Origin: Proteobacteria bacterium UBA5122
GTDB lineage: Bacteria > Pseudomonadota > Gammaproteobacteria > Tenderiales > Tenderiaceae
Length of the DNA: 16,477 bases
Assembly: GCA_002415485.1 (NCBI GenBank)
Contig: DHYU01000049.1
Span: 72,503-88,979, forward strand
Direction: 5' to 3'
A program made the translations under genes and the position numbers. Within the stretch, counting starts at the first letter, position 1; each line of letters opens with the position of its first letter. Below the pieces are notes generated by a model. The model was not told where the DNA came from and searched no databases. It saw only the letters and a list, made by a program, of their open reading frames with translations. Positions 1 through 8,035 of this stretch are shown here, piece after piece.

Positions 1-24
1 GGTCAGCTCGGTGGTCAGCTCGGT
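1..24. repeat. 12-bp tandem repeat encoding the HsdS TELT spacer
   Basis: The 12-mer GGTCAGCTCGGT occurs twice back to back at 1-12 and 13-24 and may continue left of the window. It encodes two TELT units in hsdS on the minus strand. In EcoR124I-type enzymes, gain or loss of such a four-residue unit is known to change the length of the non-specific spacer in the DNA target. Confidence 0.85.
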
Positions 25-525
25 AAATGCATCCAGAATGCGGACGATTTCGGCTTGGATTTCCAGCGACTTTTTTGGGTTGTCTGGGCATGGGATGGGA
101 ATTTTAATTTCAACCATCTTCCCCTTGGTTAGCTTTGCTCGGCCCCCACCTGACAAAAATGGAATGAAATCAACAATACATAAGTAGTGAAATAAATATC
201 TTGTATTCACTCCTGACCTACCGCATACAACGTGAACATGATTATTTGCCCAAAACTTCCCCGTTGCATATTGAATGGAGTAACTTTCTAGACTTGCTGA
301 GCCGTCCTCTGCTATTAGCACATATTCACCATCATGAGTATGCCCATCAACATAGTCCTGGATATTGTTAGCGCCATAGTACGGCGTTTTGCCGGATATC
401 CGGAGAGAGGCTTTGACTGGTTTTCTACCGCTATTTGACACTTCAAAAAAGTTTTCATCACCTAGTGGCTTCCACTCCACTTCAACACCATCCAGCAGAT
501 TCTCCATAAAGCTCAACTCACTCAT
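1..525 (-). CDS. hsdS: Type I restriction-modification specificity subunit HsdS, C-terminal part cut by window edge
   Basis: This is the DNA-recognition subunit of a type I restriction-modification complex, which directs the HsdM methylase and HsdR nuclease to a bipartite target. The 175 codons visible cover the first target-recognition domain and the start of the central spacer. Telling segments are SGKTPYYGANNIQDYV (about residues 40-55), the GGGRAKLTKGKM stretch and the EIQAEIVRILDAFTEL helix that leads into the conserved region. The last eight visible residues are TELTTELT, the short tandem repeat seen in the EcoR124I (type IC) family. The start ATG overlaps the hsdM stop (ATGA), so the two are translationally coupled. 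The second recognition domain and the stop lie left of position 1. The family call is firm; the target sequence cannot be predicted. Confidence 0.93.
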   Translation of the reverse strand, partial: MSELSFMENLLDGVEVEWKPLGDENFFEVSNSGRKPVKASLRISGKTPYYGANNIQDYVDGHTHDGEYVLIAEDGSASLESYSIQYATGKFWANNHVHVVCGRSGVNTRYLFHYLCIVDFIPFLSGGGRAKLTKGKMVEIKIPIPCPDNPKKSLEIQAEIVRILDAFTELTTELT

Positions 526-2063
526 GCCTCAATCTCCGCCACAATGGCATCAATATCCGCACGTAGCTGGTCGATCCTGGCGACGGTGGTTTTCAACTCA
601 GCATTGAGCTGGGTGATATCGATCACCTCGCGGGTGTCTTTGGCTTCTACATAACTACTGACAGAGAGGTTGTAATCGTTCTCGGCCACCTTCTCAAACG
701 GCACCGACTGGGCGAAGTGGTCAATATTGGCCTTGCTGTCGAAGGCCTGCATGATGGTTTCGACGTGTTTATCGGTGAGGGTGTTGTTGTTGGTCTCTTT
801 TTTAAACAGCTCGCTGGCATCGATAAACTGGGTGAGAGTGTCGGTTTTGTGTTTGGAGAGCACCAGGATGTTGACAGCGATGGTGGTGCCATAAAACAGG
901 TTGGGCGCAAGTGAAATCACCGTTTCCACATAGTTGTTATCCACCAGGTATTTGCGGATCTTCTGCTCTGCACCGCCACGGTAGAAGATACCGGGGAAGC
1001 AGACGATGGCGGCACGGCCTCGGCTGGAGAGGTAGCTCAGGGCATGTAGCACAAAGGCGAAATCGGCCTTGGATTTGGGGGCTAATACACCTGCCGGGGC
1101 GAAGCGTTCATCGTTGATCAGGGTAGGGTCATCGCTGCCGATCCAGTTGATCGAATACGGCGGGTTGGAGACGATGGCATCAAAGGGTTTGTCATCTCCA
1201 AAGTGCGGATCAATCAGGGTATTGCCCAGCTGGATGTTGAACTTGTCGTAGTTGATGTTGTGCAAAAACATGTTCATACGTGCCAGGTTGTAGGTGGTGT
1301 GGTTGATCTCCTGACCGAAAAAGCCTTCCTCAATCACATGGGCGTCAAAGTGCTTTTTGGCTTGCAGCAGCAAGGAGCCAGAACCACAGGCGGGGTCATA
1401 GATTTTATTGACGCTGGTCTGCTTGTGCATGGCCAGTTGGGCAATCAGCTTGGAAACGTGTTGCGGGGTGAAAAACTCACCGCCCGATTTACCGGCATTG
1501 GCGGCGTAGTTGGAGATGAGGAATTCGTAGGCATCGCCGAACAGATCGATCTGGCTGCCGTGGAAGTCGCCAAAGTCCAGTTCGGCCACTCTTTTAAGCA
1601 CCTTTGCCAAGCGCTCGTTTTTGTCTTTTACGGTATTACCAAGGCGGTTGCTGGTGGTATCAAAATCGGCAAACAGCCCTTTGATGTCCTGTTCCGAGGG
1701 GTAGCCGTTGGCTGAAGCCTCGATCGCGCCAAAGATTTTGGCCAGATCGGTGTTCAGGCTTTCGTTGTCATTGGCCCCTTTGGCGATGTTGGCAAACAGC
1801 TGGCTGGGATAGATGAAGTAGCCCTTGGTCTTGATGGCATCGTCTTTGATCTCCGGGGTGATGACGCTATCGGGAAGCGCTGCATAGTTGACGCTGTCAT
1901 CATCGGCCTCGATATAGCTTGCGAAGTTTTCGCTGATGAAGCGATAAAACAGCGTGCCGAGTACGTATTGTTTGAAGTCCCAGCCATCGACTGCGCCCCG
2001 GACATCATTGGCGATTGCCCAGATTTGGCGTTGCAGTGCGGCGCGTTGTTGGGTGCTTGTCAT
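522..2063 (-). CDS. hsdM: Type I restriction-modification DNA methyltransferase subunit HsdM (type IC family)
   Basis: This is the adenine-N6 methyltransferase subunit; two copies with one HsdS form the protective methylase. At 513 aa it is full length. It shows the N-terminal helical domain (WDFKQYVLGTLFYRFISENF, 28-47), the GGEFFTP segment (194-200), the S-adenosylmethionine motif DPACGSG (223-229) and the catalytic NPPY (300-303). The wording throughout is very close to what I know of EcoR124I HsdM, placing it in the type IC group. The start at 2063 is preceded by AGGA eight bases upstream. It is the first gene of a leftward operon, and its stop overlaps the hsdS start. No hsdR is present in the window. 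Catalytic residues are intact, so it is probably active. Confidence 0.97.
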   Translation of the reverse strand: MTSTQQRAALQRQIWAIANDVRGAVDGWDFKQYVLGTLFYRFISENFASYIEADDDSVNYAALPDSVITPEIKDDAIKTKGYFIYPSQLFANIAKGANDNESLNTDLAKIFGAIEASANGYPSEQDIKGLFADFDTTSNRLGNTVKDKNERLAKVLKRVAELDFGDFHGSQIDLFGDAYEFLISNYAANAGKSGGEFFTPQHVSKLIAQLAMHKQTSVNKIYDPACGSGSLLLQAKKHFDAHVIEEGFFGQEINHTTYNLARMNMFLHNINYDKFNIQLGNTLIDPHFGDDKPFDAIVSNPPYSINWIGSDDPTLINDERFAPAGVLAPKSKADFAFVLHALSYLSSRGRAAIVCFPGIFYRGGAEQKIRKYLVDNNYVETVISLAPNLFYGTTIAVNILVLSKHKTDTLTQFIDASELFKKETNNNTLTDKHVETIMQAFDSKANIDHFAQSVPFEKVAENDYNLSVSSYVEAKDTREVIDITQLNAELKTTVARIDQLRADIDAIVAEIEA

Positions 2064-2396
2064 TCTGTTATTCCTGATTAAATGCGTTTGAATTTGTCAT
2101 TTCAGCACGCCTGGCAAAGATGGTGCGTTTCAAATCGCCCCAAAGGCCGTTGGAAAGGGTGGCACCAGTGGTTATCGACCCCATAAAACTCTTTTAAAAA
2201 TGGCTAGTTAGGTGCTTGTGGCTGTTGTTATATGGTTATACCAATAATTTACCGTACCCCAGACCATAAGCCAATAAAATCCAAAGAATTCCAATGGAAC
2301 CCTTGAAAAACCCCACTTATACCCCAAGTATTCCAAATATGAAGTATGTAGTAGGAAATGGAAAATTATTTATCTACCAAAAGGATATAAACGGCC
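2064..2396. other. Divergent intergenic region between hsdM and the unknown gene pair
   Basis: These 333 bases are AT-rich towards the right and contain no convincing ORF. They must hold the leftward hsdM promoter and the rightward promoter of the 2397 gene, but I find no pair of hexamers good enough to place either. There is a short perfect palindrome, TTCCA-A-TGGAA, at 2289-2299, and a ribosome-binding site AAGGA at 2381-2385, rather far (11 bases) from the ATG at 2397. No RNA gene was recognised. Confidence 0.5.
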
Positions 2397-3593
2397 ATGA
2401 GCCACTACAGCCCCCATTCATTTTTTCGCAAAGTCCCCCACACGCTGTTAGCCACCTATTTTGAGAAAAACCAGATAACACTTGAACTTGATTGGTCAGA
2501 ACTCAAAGGAGTAAAACAAAGCGCTGAAGCAATCTTTCAAGCGCTGCTTAAACTGCCTGAAGAACAGCAAGCCACAATTGAGGTGGACTTCCAAAATGTC
2601 CATGCTTTGGCCAGTAGCGGGGGAATCGATGGGCTTAATAATGAAGCAAAATTCGACAATAACTTTCAATTTATCGAGGATATGGCCAACATAGATGGCG
2701 AACATGCCAAAAGCATGTGGGCTTATTTGCATGAAGAACAGTATTGGCCCGCTGCGTCATCAATGTTACATGCCAAAAGTGTCGCTGCCAGACAATGGGA
2801 TACATGCAAAGGACTACCCCCGGTTGAAGCTCAACTAGAAGAAAGCGATAAAGAAGAGCTATGTCGCCAAATTAGCCAATACTTTAGTACTAACGCGGGA
2901 AAGGGGCGACGCTGCCATGTCGATGCCTACCGTGATATGGACAGTGGCAAAGAGTATGTGTTTGCCTACCCGGAGGATTATGGCCAAATAGGCATGGAAT
3001 GGATAAAAGACGGGCTACAGCCCCGCGCTAAACATCCAGCCTTTGAGATTATTTTTGTTTACTCAAAGGAAGGGGGCTTCATTGATATTTGCGCCCCACG
3101 CAATACAAAACACATTCCAGAGTTACGAAAAATTTTCGCTAAGACTATTTTAGGGCTAGACGTGTTACCCGAAGAGGGCCTTATTCCAAGCGGCTATGAC
3201 CTCACAGCGCTGAATGATCGGCACTTAGAGTTTGAGATTGATGAGATTAGCGATATTGAAGAGATGCGAGTTATTCAATTACGGCTAGCCCTTAAAGATG
3301 ATGAGAATCGGAAAATAACCTTAGAAGCAAACGACAAACTCAACCGAACGGCGGTTTACGATCTTCTCAATACAGTGACGGGGGGCGGCAACTTCCCAGC
3401 TTATGAAATTAACCAAACAATAATTCGAGTCACTATCCCCCCAGTACCACCAAGCAAGAAATCTACGCATAAAGATATAAGAATCACTCCACCCTATTCA
3501 TGCAACCTAAACCACGATGGCTTTGATGGCGTGCTTCGAAACGTGTTAATCAATGCCAATATAGAAACAACCGGAGCCCCGCATGGCGCTTGA
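2397..3593 (+). CDS. Unknown 398-aa protein, first gene of an overlapping two-gene unit
   Basis: I recognise no named domain. The protein is soluble, with no signal peptide or membrane segment. The N-terminal 150 residues are largely helical and acidic. A distinctive middle block runs from GKGRRCHVDAY (168-178) through FAYPEDYGQ (189-197) and FEIIFVYSKEGGFIDICAP (216-234); I have the impression of similar blocks in uncharacterised proteobacterial proteins from accessory regions, but cannot name a family. The C-terminal part (270-350) alternates short strands and helices and ends in a Pro/Lys-rich segment (348-360). The gene overlaps the next one by 11 bases, so the two are surely co-expressed. 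It sits between a type I restriction system and a satellite replication module, a typical place for defence genes, but that role is inference only. Confidence 0.85.
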   Translation: MSHYSPHSFFRKVPHTLLATYFEKNQITLELDWSELKGVKQSAEAIFQALLKLPEEQQATIEVDFQNVHALASSGGIDGLNNEAKFDNNFQFIEDMANIDGEHAKSMWAYLHEEQYWPAASSMLHAKSVAARQWDTCKGLPPVEAQLEESDKEELCRQISQYFSTNAGKGRRCHVDAYRDMDSGKEYVFAYPEDYGQIGMEWIKDGLQPRAKHPAFEIIFVYSKEGGFIDICAPRNTKHIPELRKIFAKTILGLDVLPEEGLIPSGYDLTALNDRHLEFEIDEISDIEEMRVIQLRLALKDDENRKITLEANDKLNRTAVYDLLNTVTGGGNFPAYEINQTIIRVTIPPVPPSKKSTHKDIRITPPYSCNLNHDGFDGVLRNVLINANIETTGAPHGA

Positions 3594-4392
3594 TGATGTG
3601 CTTAGCGAATTAATAGAGGCGCTTTCACAATCAGAGGACGGTGCATACTTAGTAAGCGACTATAAAACCCGGCAATGGCCTAAAGGTGCCTTGGAGTGCT
3701 TTTCTTCGCTTGGGTTGCTACATCATGCAAAACGCGCTGATTCTATAACATGCCGCTATTGCTATAGGCACTGCACGGTGGACGTGGATATCAGGGAGAA
3801 GAACGGTAAACCTATTCGCGCTGTTGGTTTGTGTAGTGATGAAGACATGCAAGAGGAAATGGGGGTTTTAGACTTTTCCCTTGAATCACTGAGGCGATGG
3901 AAAATAACCACGTTTCAACTCGCAAAGATCATTCACCGCCTGCTAGGAATAAATACCAAGCTTGAACAAAGCCCTGCTCAAGATTTTATAAAAATTGGGT
4001 TTATCAAAGGTAATGACGGCCGAAAAGCTCTGACCCTACACTCCCGCCCCATACGGTTAGAAATTAATGGCGATGATCTAGCAATTACTGAGCTTTGTTA
4101 CTTCGATGGTAAAGCACTGAACATCGACATAGACCGCCTGCGGTCTTGTGCTGACAAGCCAGCGAAAGAGAAAAAACCACGCTATCAAAAACAGAACAAA
4201 CGCCAACAAGCGAGAAAACTCACCACTGAGGCTAGAAACAAAGATATTCAAGAAGCCCACACTAAACTGAGAAAAGAGTTCCCGAGATCATCACTTCATA
4301 CCGATGACTGGATAGCGAAAAAGATTCAACAAAAAGGCCTAGGAGTTGGCCTAAAAACTTCTACTGTTGTTCGCATTATGAAAGAAAGTTAG
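3583..4392 (+). CDS. Unknown 269-aa protein with Cys cluster, basic linker and putative C-terminal HTH
   Basis: The function is unknown. Three parts are visible. A Cys cluster C57-x2-C60-x3-C64 with C84 could bind a metal. A central segment (95-190) includes a short RLEINGDDLAI strand region. A strongly basic linker (194-212, rich in Lys, Arg and Gln) precedes a C-terminal domain (about 220-267) ending GLKTSTVVRIMKES, which looks like a helix-turn-helix. The protein is therefore probably a nucleic-acid binder. The ATG is inside the end of the preceding gene (11-base overlap), with GGAG six bases upstream, so it is translationally coupled to its 398-aa partner. The pair could be a defence or regulatory module; no catalytic residues can be assigned. 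Confidence 0.85.
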   Translation: MALDDVLSELIEALSQSEDGAYLVSDYKTRQWPKGALECFSSLGLLHHAKRADSITCRYCYRHCTVDVDIREKNGKPIRAVGLCSDEDMQEEMGVLDFSLESLRRWKITTFQLAKIIHRLLGINTKLEQSPAQDFIKIGFIKGNDGRKALTLHSRPIRLEINGDDLAITELCYFDGKALNIDIDRLRSCADKPAKEKKPRYQKQNKRQQARKLTTEARNKDIQEAHTKLRKEFPRSSLHTDDWIAKKIQQKGLGVGLKTSTVVRIMKES

Positions 4393-4504
4393 GGGGGATT
4401 TTTTTGCCAAATCAACCCCTCTATTTTCAATAAGTTACGCCACCCCACTAGAGCACACCGTTATATGCTTATCACCGTAACCCCCTAATTTTATTGCATC
4501 GCTC

Positions 4505-4529
4505 GGGCTTAAACCTACGTTTGTAGCCC
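4505..4529. promoter_or_regulatory. Imperfect hairpin in the leader upstream of the AlpA-like gene
   Basis: GGGCT (4505-4509) pairs with AGCCC (4525-4529) and AAAC (4511-4514) with GTTT (4519-4522), separated by a small internal loop and a four-base apex. It lies about 65 bases before the AlpA-like ATG, in the 200-base gap 4393-4592 that has no gene. It could be an operator or an RNA structure; no T-tract follows, so it is not a clear terminator. Confidence 0.35.
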
Positions 4530-4592
4530 CAAAATCCCCTTTCTAACTTATGTCTCGAACATTCCTAATTCATTTATCGAGGCATAAAGCAC

Positions 4593-4787
4593 ATGTACAG
4601 CATTCTAAGGCTTCCGATTGTAAAGCAACGCACGGGCCTATCACGTTCAACCATTTATTTACGCATCTCTGAAGGTCAATTCCCTAAGCCAGTCTCTCTT
4701 GGTGGCCGTGCCGTGGGTTGGATCGAATCAGAAATAAACGACTGGTTGGAACAGCAGATAGAAAACAGCCGCAAGGCTGCGAACTAA
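4593..4787 (+). CDS. AlpA-family DNA-binding regulator of a satellite-type element
   Basis: This 64-aa protein is a typical AlpA (Phage_AlpA) helix-turn-helix protein. It has the recognition region LPIVKQRTGLSRSTIYLRIS (7-26), the FPKPVSLGGRAVGW wing (31-44) and the terminal ESEINDWLEQQ helix. In P4-like satellites and related integrative elements such proteins switch on integrase or excision and replication genes. It stands first in the rightward run towards the primase and helicase genes, which fits this role. A GAGG lies ten bases before the start. It has a distant analogue at 15938-16267 in the second element, so the window contains two separate regulator/excision modules. The family call is firm; its targets are not known. 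Confidence 0.92.
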   Translation: MYSILRLPIVKQRTGLSRSTIYLRISEGQFPKPVSLGGRAVGWIESEINDWLEQQIENSRKAAN

Positions 4788-4801
4788 GAGGGGCAACGGC
4801 G

Positions 4802-4990
4802 ATGAACTTAAACAACAAGGGCCGCGCTGACTGCCATCAGGCGACCCCGAATATTTCAAATACCACACTTTATTTTACCCGGTTTACCCACGGGCTAAAA
4901 ACCATTGCTTTAACCCTGGCCGCTTGGGGCTGGCTTCCTATCTGGCTTGCGGAATGGTTCACCCATAAGGGGGAACGTGATTATGAATAA
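4802..4990 (+). CDS. Small hydrophobic protein preceding the primase
   Basis: This is a 62-aa protein of unknown function. The N-terminal 30 residues are polar. The segment GLKTIALTLAAWGWLPIWLA (about 34-53) is hydrophobic enough for one membrane span or a buried amphipathic helix, and the end is charged (HKGERDYE). I chose the ATG at 4802 rather than the upstream in-frame ATG at 4718, because the latter lies inside the AlpA-like gene. The 3' end overlaps the primase start by eight bases (ATGAATAA), so the two are coupled. Small proteins ending in a similar Trp/Leu-rich segment occur before primase genes in related elements, as far as I recall, which supports it being real rather than chance. 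Confidence 0.65.
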   Translation: MNLNNKGRADCHQATPNISNTTLYFTRFTHGLKTIALTLAAWGWLPIWLAEWFTHKGERDYE

Positions 4991-5870
4991 CTCAGTTTAC
5001 GATTTTAAAACTGCGATTTACGCCGCCGGAATGGAACCGCCCGAACACATCGAACCCGGCAAGATGATACGCTTTGCCGGTGCTGGTAAACGGCCAAGTA
5101 ATCGCGCCGGTTGGTGCCTGTTGTTTGATGATGGGCTTGGGGGATGCTTTGGCGATTGGTCTACCGGACTTACTGAAACGTGGCTGGCCAAGCGTGACCA
5201 TACGTATACCCAGGCCGAACGAGCAGCCTTTGCCCTAAAAATGATCGAGGCTAAAGCCAAGTTCCACGCTGAACAGAAAGCCAAACAAACCACTGCTTCG
5301 TGGCGCGCTAAGAAAATTTGGGGCAATTCCATACCCGCCCCCGCTAGTTTTCCCTACTTACAAAACAAAGGCATTAAGCCGCTTGGCGCTAGGCTATATA
5401 AAGGCCTGTTGGTCCTGCCTGTAGTGAATATCAATCACACCATCACCAGCCTGCAATTCATCGCTACCGATGGAACTAAAAAACTTCTATCCAGCGGACA
5501 AAAGAAAGGCTGTTTTATCACGGTAGCGCGAAACATTCGCAATGCCTCAAAAGTGATTATCTGCGAAGGCTGGGCCACGGGTTGCACGCTGTCAGAGGAT
5601 GAACCAAACGCTGCCATATTGGCCGCTATAGATGCGGGCAACCTAGAGCGTGTAGCTCTGACCGTTCGCTATCAATACCCCCGGATAAAAATCGTCATTG
5701 CCGGAGATGATGATAGACAAACCCCGGACAATCCGGGTGCAACTAAGGCACGGGCCGCCGCCATTTCTGCCGATGCTCTATTGGCTTTGCCTCAGTGGCC
5801 AGAAGACGCCCCGGCTCATTTAACAGACTTCAATGATCTAGCCCTATGGTTAGCAAGGGGGCGGACATGA
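4983..5870 (+). CDS. TOPRIM-domain primase of a satellite/integrative element
   Basis: This 295-aa protein probably makes RNA primers for element replication. The N-terminal part contains CLLFDDGLGGCFGDW (45-59), the usual degenerate zinc-binding-like region of these primases. The motif FPYLQNKGI (123-131) resembles the conserved HPYL-x-KG segment. The TOPRIM fold follows, with VIICEGWATG (191-200; E195 metal-binding) and IVIAGDDD (237-244; the D-x-D pair). Near the end is the typical TDFNDLA (281-287). I chose ATG 4983, with a GGGGGA ribosome-binding site eight bases upstream, over the ATG at 4947. It overlaps genes on both sides and ends in an ATGA junction with the helicase gene, indicating one operon. 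Confidence 0.9.
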   Translation: MNNSVYDFKTAIYAAGMEPPEHIEPGKMIRFAGAGKRPSNRAGWCLLFDDGLGGCFGDWSTGLTETWLAKRDHTYTQAERAAFALKMIEAKAKFHAEQKAKQTTASWRAKKIWGNSIPAPASFPYLQNKGIKPLGARLYKGLLVLPVVNINHTITSLQFIATDGTKKLLSSGQKKGCFITVARNIRNASKVIICEGWATGCTLSEDEPNAAILAAIDAGNLERVALTVRYQYPRIKIVIAGDDDRQTPDNPGATKARAAAISADALLALPQWPEDAPAHLTDFNDLALWLARGRT

Positions 5871-7399
5871 ATACCAAGCTGCTAAATGCAACACCCCCGC
5901 TATTGGGACAGGGGGAAGAATGGCCGGTATTAGTGCCATTGGATGCGCCCAACCTGCCGCGACTCGATCTATCACACCTACCCAGTTGGGCGGGCGACTA
6001 TGCCGGGGCACTGGCAAAGGCAACCGAGACCCCATCGGAATTAGCCGCTGGCATGGTCTTGGTAGCCTGCGCCACTGCCGCCGCCCGCACCTTGCGGGTA
6101 ATGGTAAATCCCGGATATTTCGAGCCATGCAATTTATGGGCGGTAGTGGCCTTGCCACCGGGCAATCGTAAAAGCGCGGTACAGTCTGCCACCACTTCGC
6201 CCTTGCTAGATTGGGAACACGACCAAGCCGAAATTCTGGAAGCGGAAATCATACGCATTACCAGCGAACGCAAAACACTGGAAGCCCGAGCCAAAGAGCT
6301 GCGCAATAAATCCGCCAAAGAAAAAGATACCAACAAGGCAAAAGAGCTGGCGCGGGAGGCGGCAGCAATTGAGGCCGAATTGCCGGACATTCCCGTTCAA
6401 CCGCAAATTTGGACTTCCGACGCCACGCCGGAAAAGCTGGGAGTGCTACTCGCTGAACATGGCGAGTGCATGGCCTGGCTTTCATCCGAAGGCGGGGTAT
6501 TTGATTTGTTGGCCGGTCGCTATTCCGGCGGCATCCCCAACCTTGATTTGGTGTTAAAAGCCCATAGTGGCGACCCGGAACGGGTAGACCGTGGAAGCCG
6601 TAAAACTGTATTCCTAAGGAGCCCTCGCCTCAGTATTGGACTAAGCCCACAGCCGGATGTACTGCGTGGTTTATCCACCAAGCCCGGCTTTCGGGGTCGT
6701 GGTTTATTGGGACGCTTTCTCTATCTTCTACCACCTTCACCTTTGGGCTTTCGCACATTGGAAACCAGCCCCATACCTGAAAGCGTAACCCGTGCTTATG
6801 AAAAAGGCCTACGCGCCATGCTGGACTGGGAACCGGCAACAAATGAACAAGGCCAACCCCTCCCCCACATTCTGCGACTGAGTGAAGAGGCCTATAGCGA
6901 GTGGTTAGCCTTTGCCCGTGCAGTAGAAACCCAAATGCAACCTGGCAAAGATATGGAACACTTCGCCGACTGGGCAGGTAAAGCACCGGGCGCGGCTGCG
7001 CGGCTTGCGGGAGTATTGCATGGAATCAAACACGCCCACGGCAGGCCATGGGAAGCCACTATCACCGCTGACACCATGAATGATGCGCTGGAGATTATGG
7101 CCGTTATCAGTCGTCATAGTTTGGCTGCATTGGACATGATGGGAGCCGACCCGATTATTGCTTCCGCTCGTTTGGTGCGGGATTGGGTCGAGCGTGGCAG
7201 ACATGCACGCTTTACGGTTCGAGAAGCCTTTAACAGTTTACGAAGCCCTTTCCCCCATGTGCAAAACCTTCGTGATGCCTTAAATGTTTTGGAAGAACGT
7301 GGCTATATAGAAATCATCGAACTACCAAAAGAAGGCCCTGGCCGCCCCCCTTCGCCTATTGTTCGGGTGAGACCGGAAATTGTGAGGGGGTGGCAATGA
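5867..7399 (+). CDS. DUF3987-type helicase-like ATPase, replication partner of the primase
   Basis: This 510-aa protein belongs to the DUF3987 (YfjI-like) group, P-loop proteins that occur next to TOPRIM primases in satellites and islands and probably act as the replicative helicase. The P-loop is LPPGNRKSA (96-104), and the Walker B-like segment is MAWLSSEGG (202-210). Between them (118-172) is a long charged helical insertion predicted to be coiled coil. The segment FRGRGLLGRFLYLLPP is typical of the family, and the last 70 residues (TVREAFNSLRSPF to NVLEERGYIEI) form a winged-helix-like domain. The start at 5867 overlaps the primase stop (ATGA) and has a GGGGGCGG site just before it. Functional assignment as helicase is inferred from the family. 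Confidence 0.9.
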   Translation: MNTKLLNATPPLLGQGEEWPVLVPLDAPNLPRLDLSHLPSWAGDYAGALAKATETPSELAAGMVLVACATAAARTLRVMVNPGYFEPCNLWAVVALPPGNRKSAVQSATTSPLLDWEHDQAEILEAEIIRITSERKTLEARAKELRNKSAKEKDTNKAKELAREAAAIEAELPDIPVQPQIWTSDATPEKLGVLLAEHGECMAWLSSEGGVFDLLAGRYSGGIPNLDLVLKAHSGDPERVDRGSRKTVFLRSPRLSIGLSPQPDVLRGLSTKPGFRGRGLLGRFLYLLPPSPLGFRTLETSPIPESVTRAYEKGLRAMLDWEPATNEQGQPLPHILRLSEEAYSEWLAFARAVETQMQPGKDMEHFADWAGKAPGAAARLAGVLHGIKHAHGRPWEATITADTMNDALEIMAVISRHSLAALDMMGADPIIASARLVRDWVERGRHARFTVREAFNSLRSPFPHVQNLRDALNVLEERGYIEIIELPKEGPGRPPSPIVRVRPEIVRGWQ

Positions 7400-7983
7400 G
7401 CTGGCGCGACATACTAGGCACTGAAGAGCCTACTACGCACAATTCACACAATACGCAAAACACCTCCCAAACGGGTAATTCTGCGGATATTGCGAATTGT
7501 GCGGAACAAGAATCCAAATTATTGGAAACCTTGGCCACCGTTTGCCAACACTTAACCATCACACCCAAAGAGATGCAAGAGGCATTAGCCCCGGAAGATA
7601 TAGAGGCATGGCGTAAAGGCGAAGTGACTATCGGGGCATTAAGCGCCTTTGCCAACGCACTGGCACAACGCCGGGAAATGGATCGGGGGAAACGCCCAGC
7701 AAACTACAGCCACCCGGCCACCTGTAAACATTGCGGGCCTATCTGGTTGTGGTTTCCCGGTGAGGTATTGGGCTGCCCCTGGTGTTGGAATCGTGTGAAC
7801 AATAATCCTATCCCCCGCCCCTGCGCTGTGACGTGTGCAGATTGCGAACACTTCAAACGCATAGACCACCCACACCTTGGGCACTGTTTAAAAGGTGAAC
7901 CTGAGGCCGTGGCCGGGATATGGGATACCGATCACCGCTTTTGTGAACGCTATTACCCGAACACTAAGCAAGGTGAAAAATGA
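7396..7983 (+). CDS. Cys-rich putative zinc-binding protein of the satellite module
   Basis: The function of this 195-aa protein is unknown. Residues 1-35 are a Thr/Asn/Ser-rich linker; the DNA encoding it forms a long hairpin (7436-7503). Residues 55-95 may be a small helical domain. The C-terminal half carries Cys pairs C110-x2-C113, C127-x2-C130 and C147-x2-C150, plus C143, C164 and C183, which suggests one or two zinc ribbons; the region also contains HPHLGHCLKGE. The start is joined to the preceding ATPase by ATGA overlap with GAGGGGG upstream, so it is part of the same operon. A role in DNA binding or priming with the primase/helicase pair is plausible but not shown. Confidence 0.85.
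   Translation: MSWRDILGTEEPTTHNSHNTQNTSQTGNSADIANCAEQESKLLETLATVCQHLTITPKEMQEALAPEDIEAWRKGEVTIGALSAFANALAQRREMDRGKRPANYSHPATCKHCGPIWLWFPGEVLGCPWCWNRVNNNPIPRPCAVTCADCEHFKRIDHPHLGHCLKGEPEAVAGIWDTDHRFCERYYPNTKQGEK
7436..7503. repeat. Long hairpin-forming inverted repeat inside the Cys-rich gene
   Basis: CGCACAATTC (7436-7445) is perfectly complementary to GAATTGTGCG (7494-7503). Inside these arms CAATA (7449-7453) pairs with TATTG (7488-7492) and CGCA (7454-7457) with TGCG (7482-7485), leaving a 24-base loop. The 19 paired positions lie about 40 bases into the coding sequence, in the part encoding a low-complexity linker. Confidence 0.7.
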
Positions 7984-8035
7984 TGATTAAAAGGCCAATT
8001 TGCCAATTGATTTCGGAAAAATATTGGAGATAAAC

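Noticed and set aside
1203..1715. 170-codon open frame on the plus strand
   Set aside because: It is fully antisense to hsdM, whose motifs and length are unmistakable; it has no domain and no ribosome-binding site.
2289..2299. Palindrome TTCCA-A-TGGAA as an operator for the unknown gene pair
   Set aside because: Eleven bases in an AT-rich spacer can arise by chance, and no promoter can be placed next to it.
4393..4420. G-rich/C-rich partial hairpin after the 269-aa gene, as a terminator
   Set aside because: The pairing is broken by a bulge, the T-run is in the loop rather than after the stem, and no T-tract follows.
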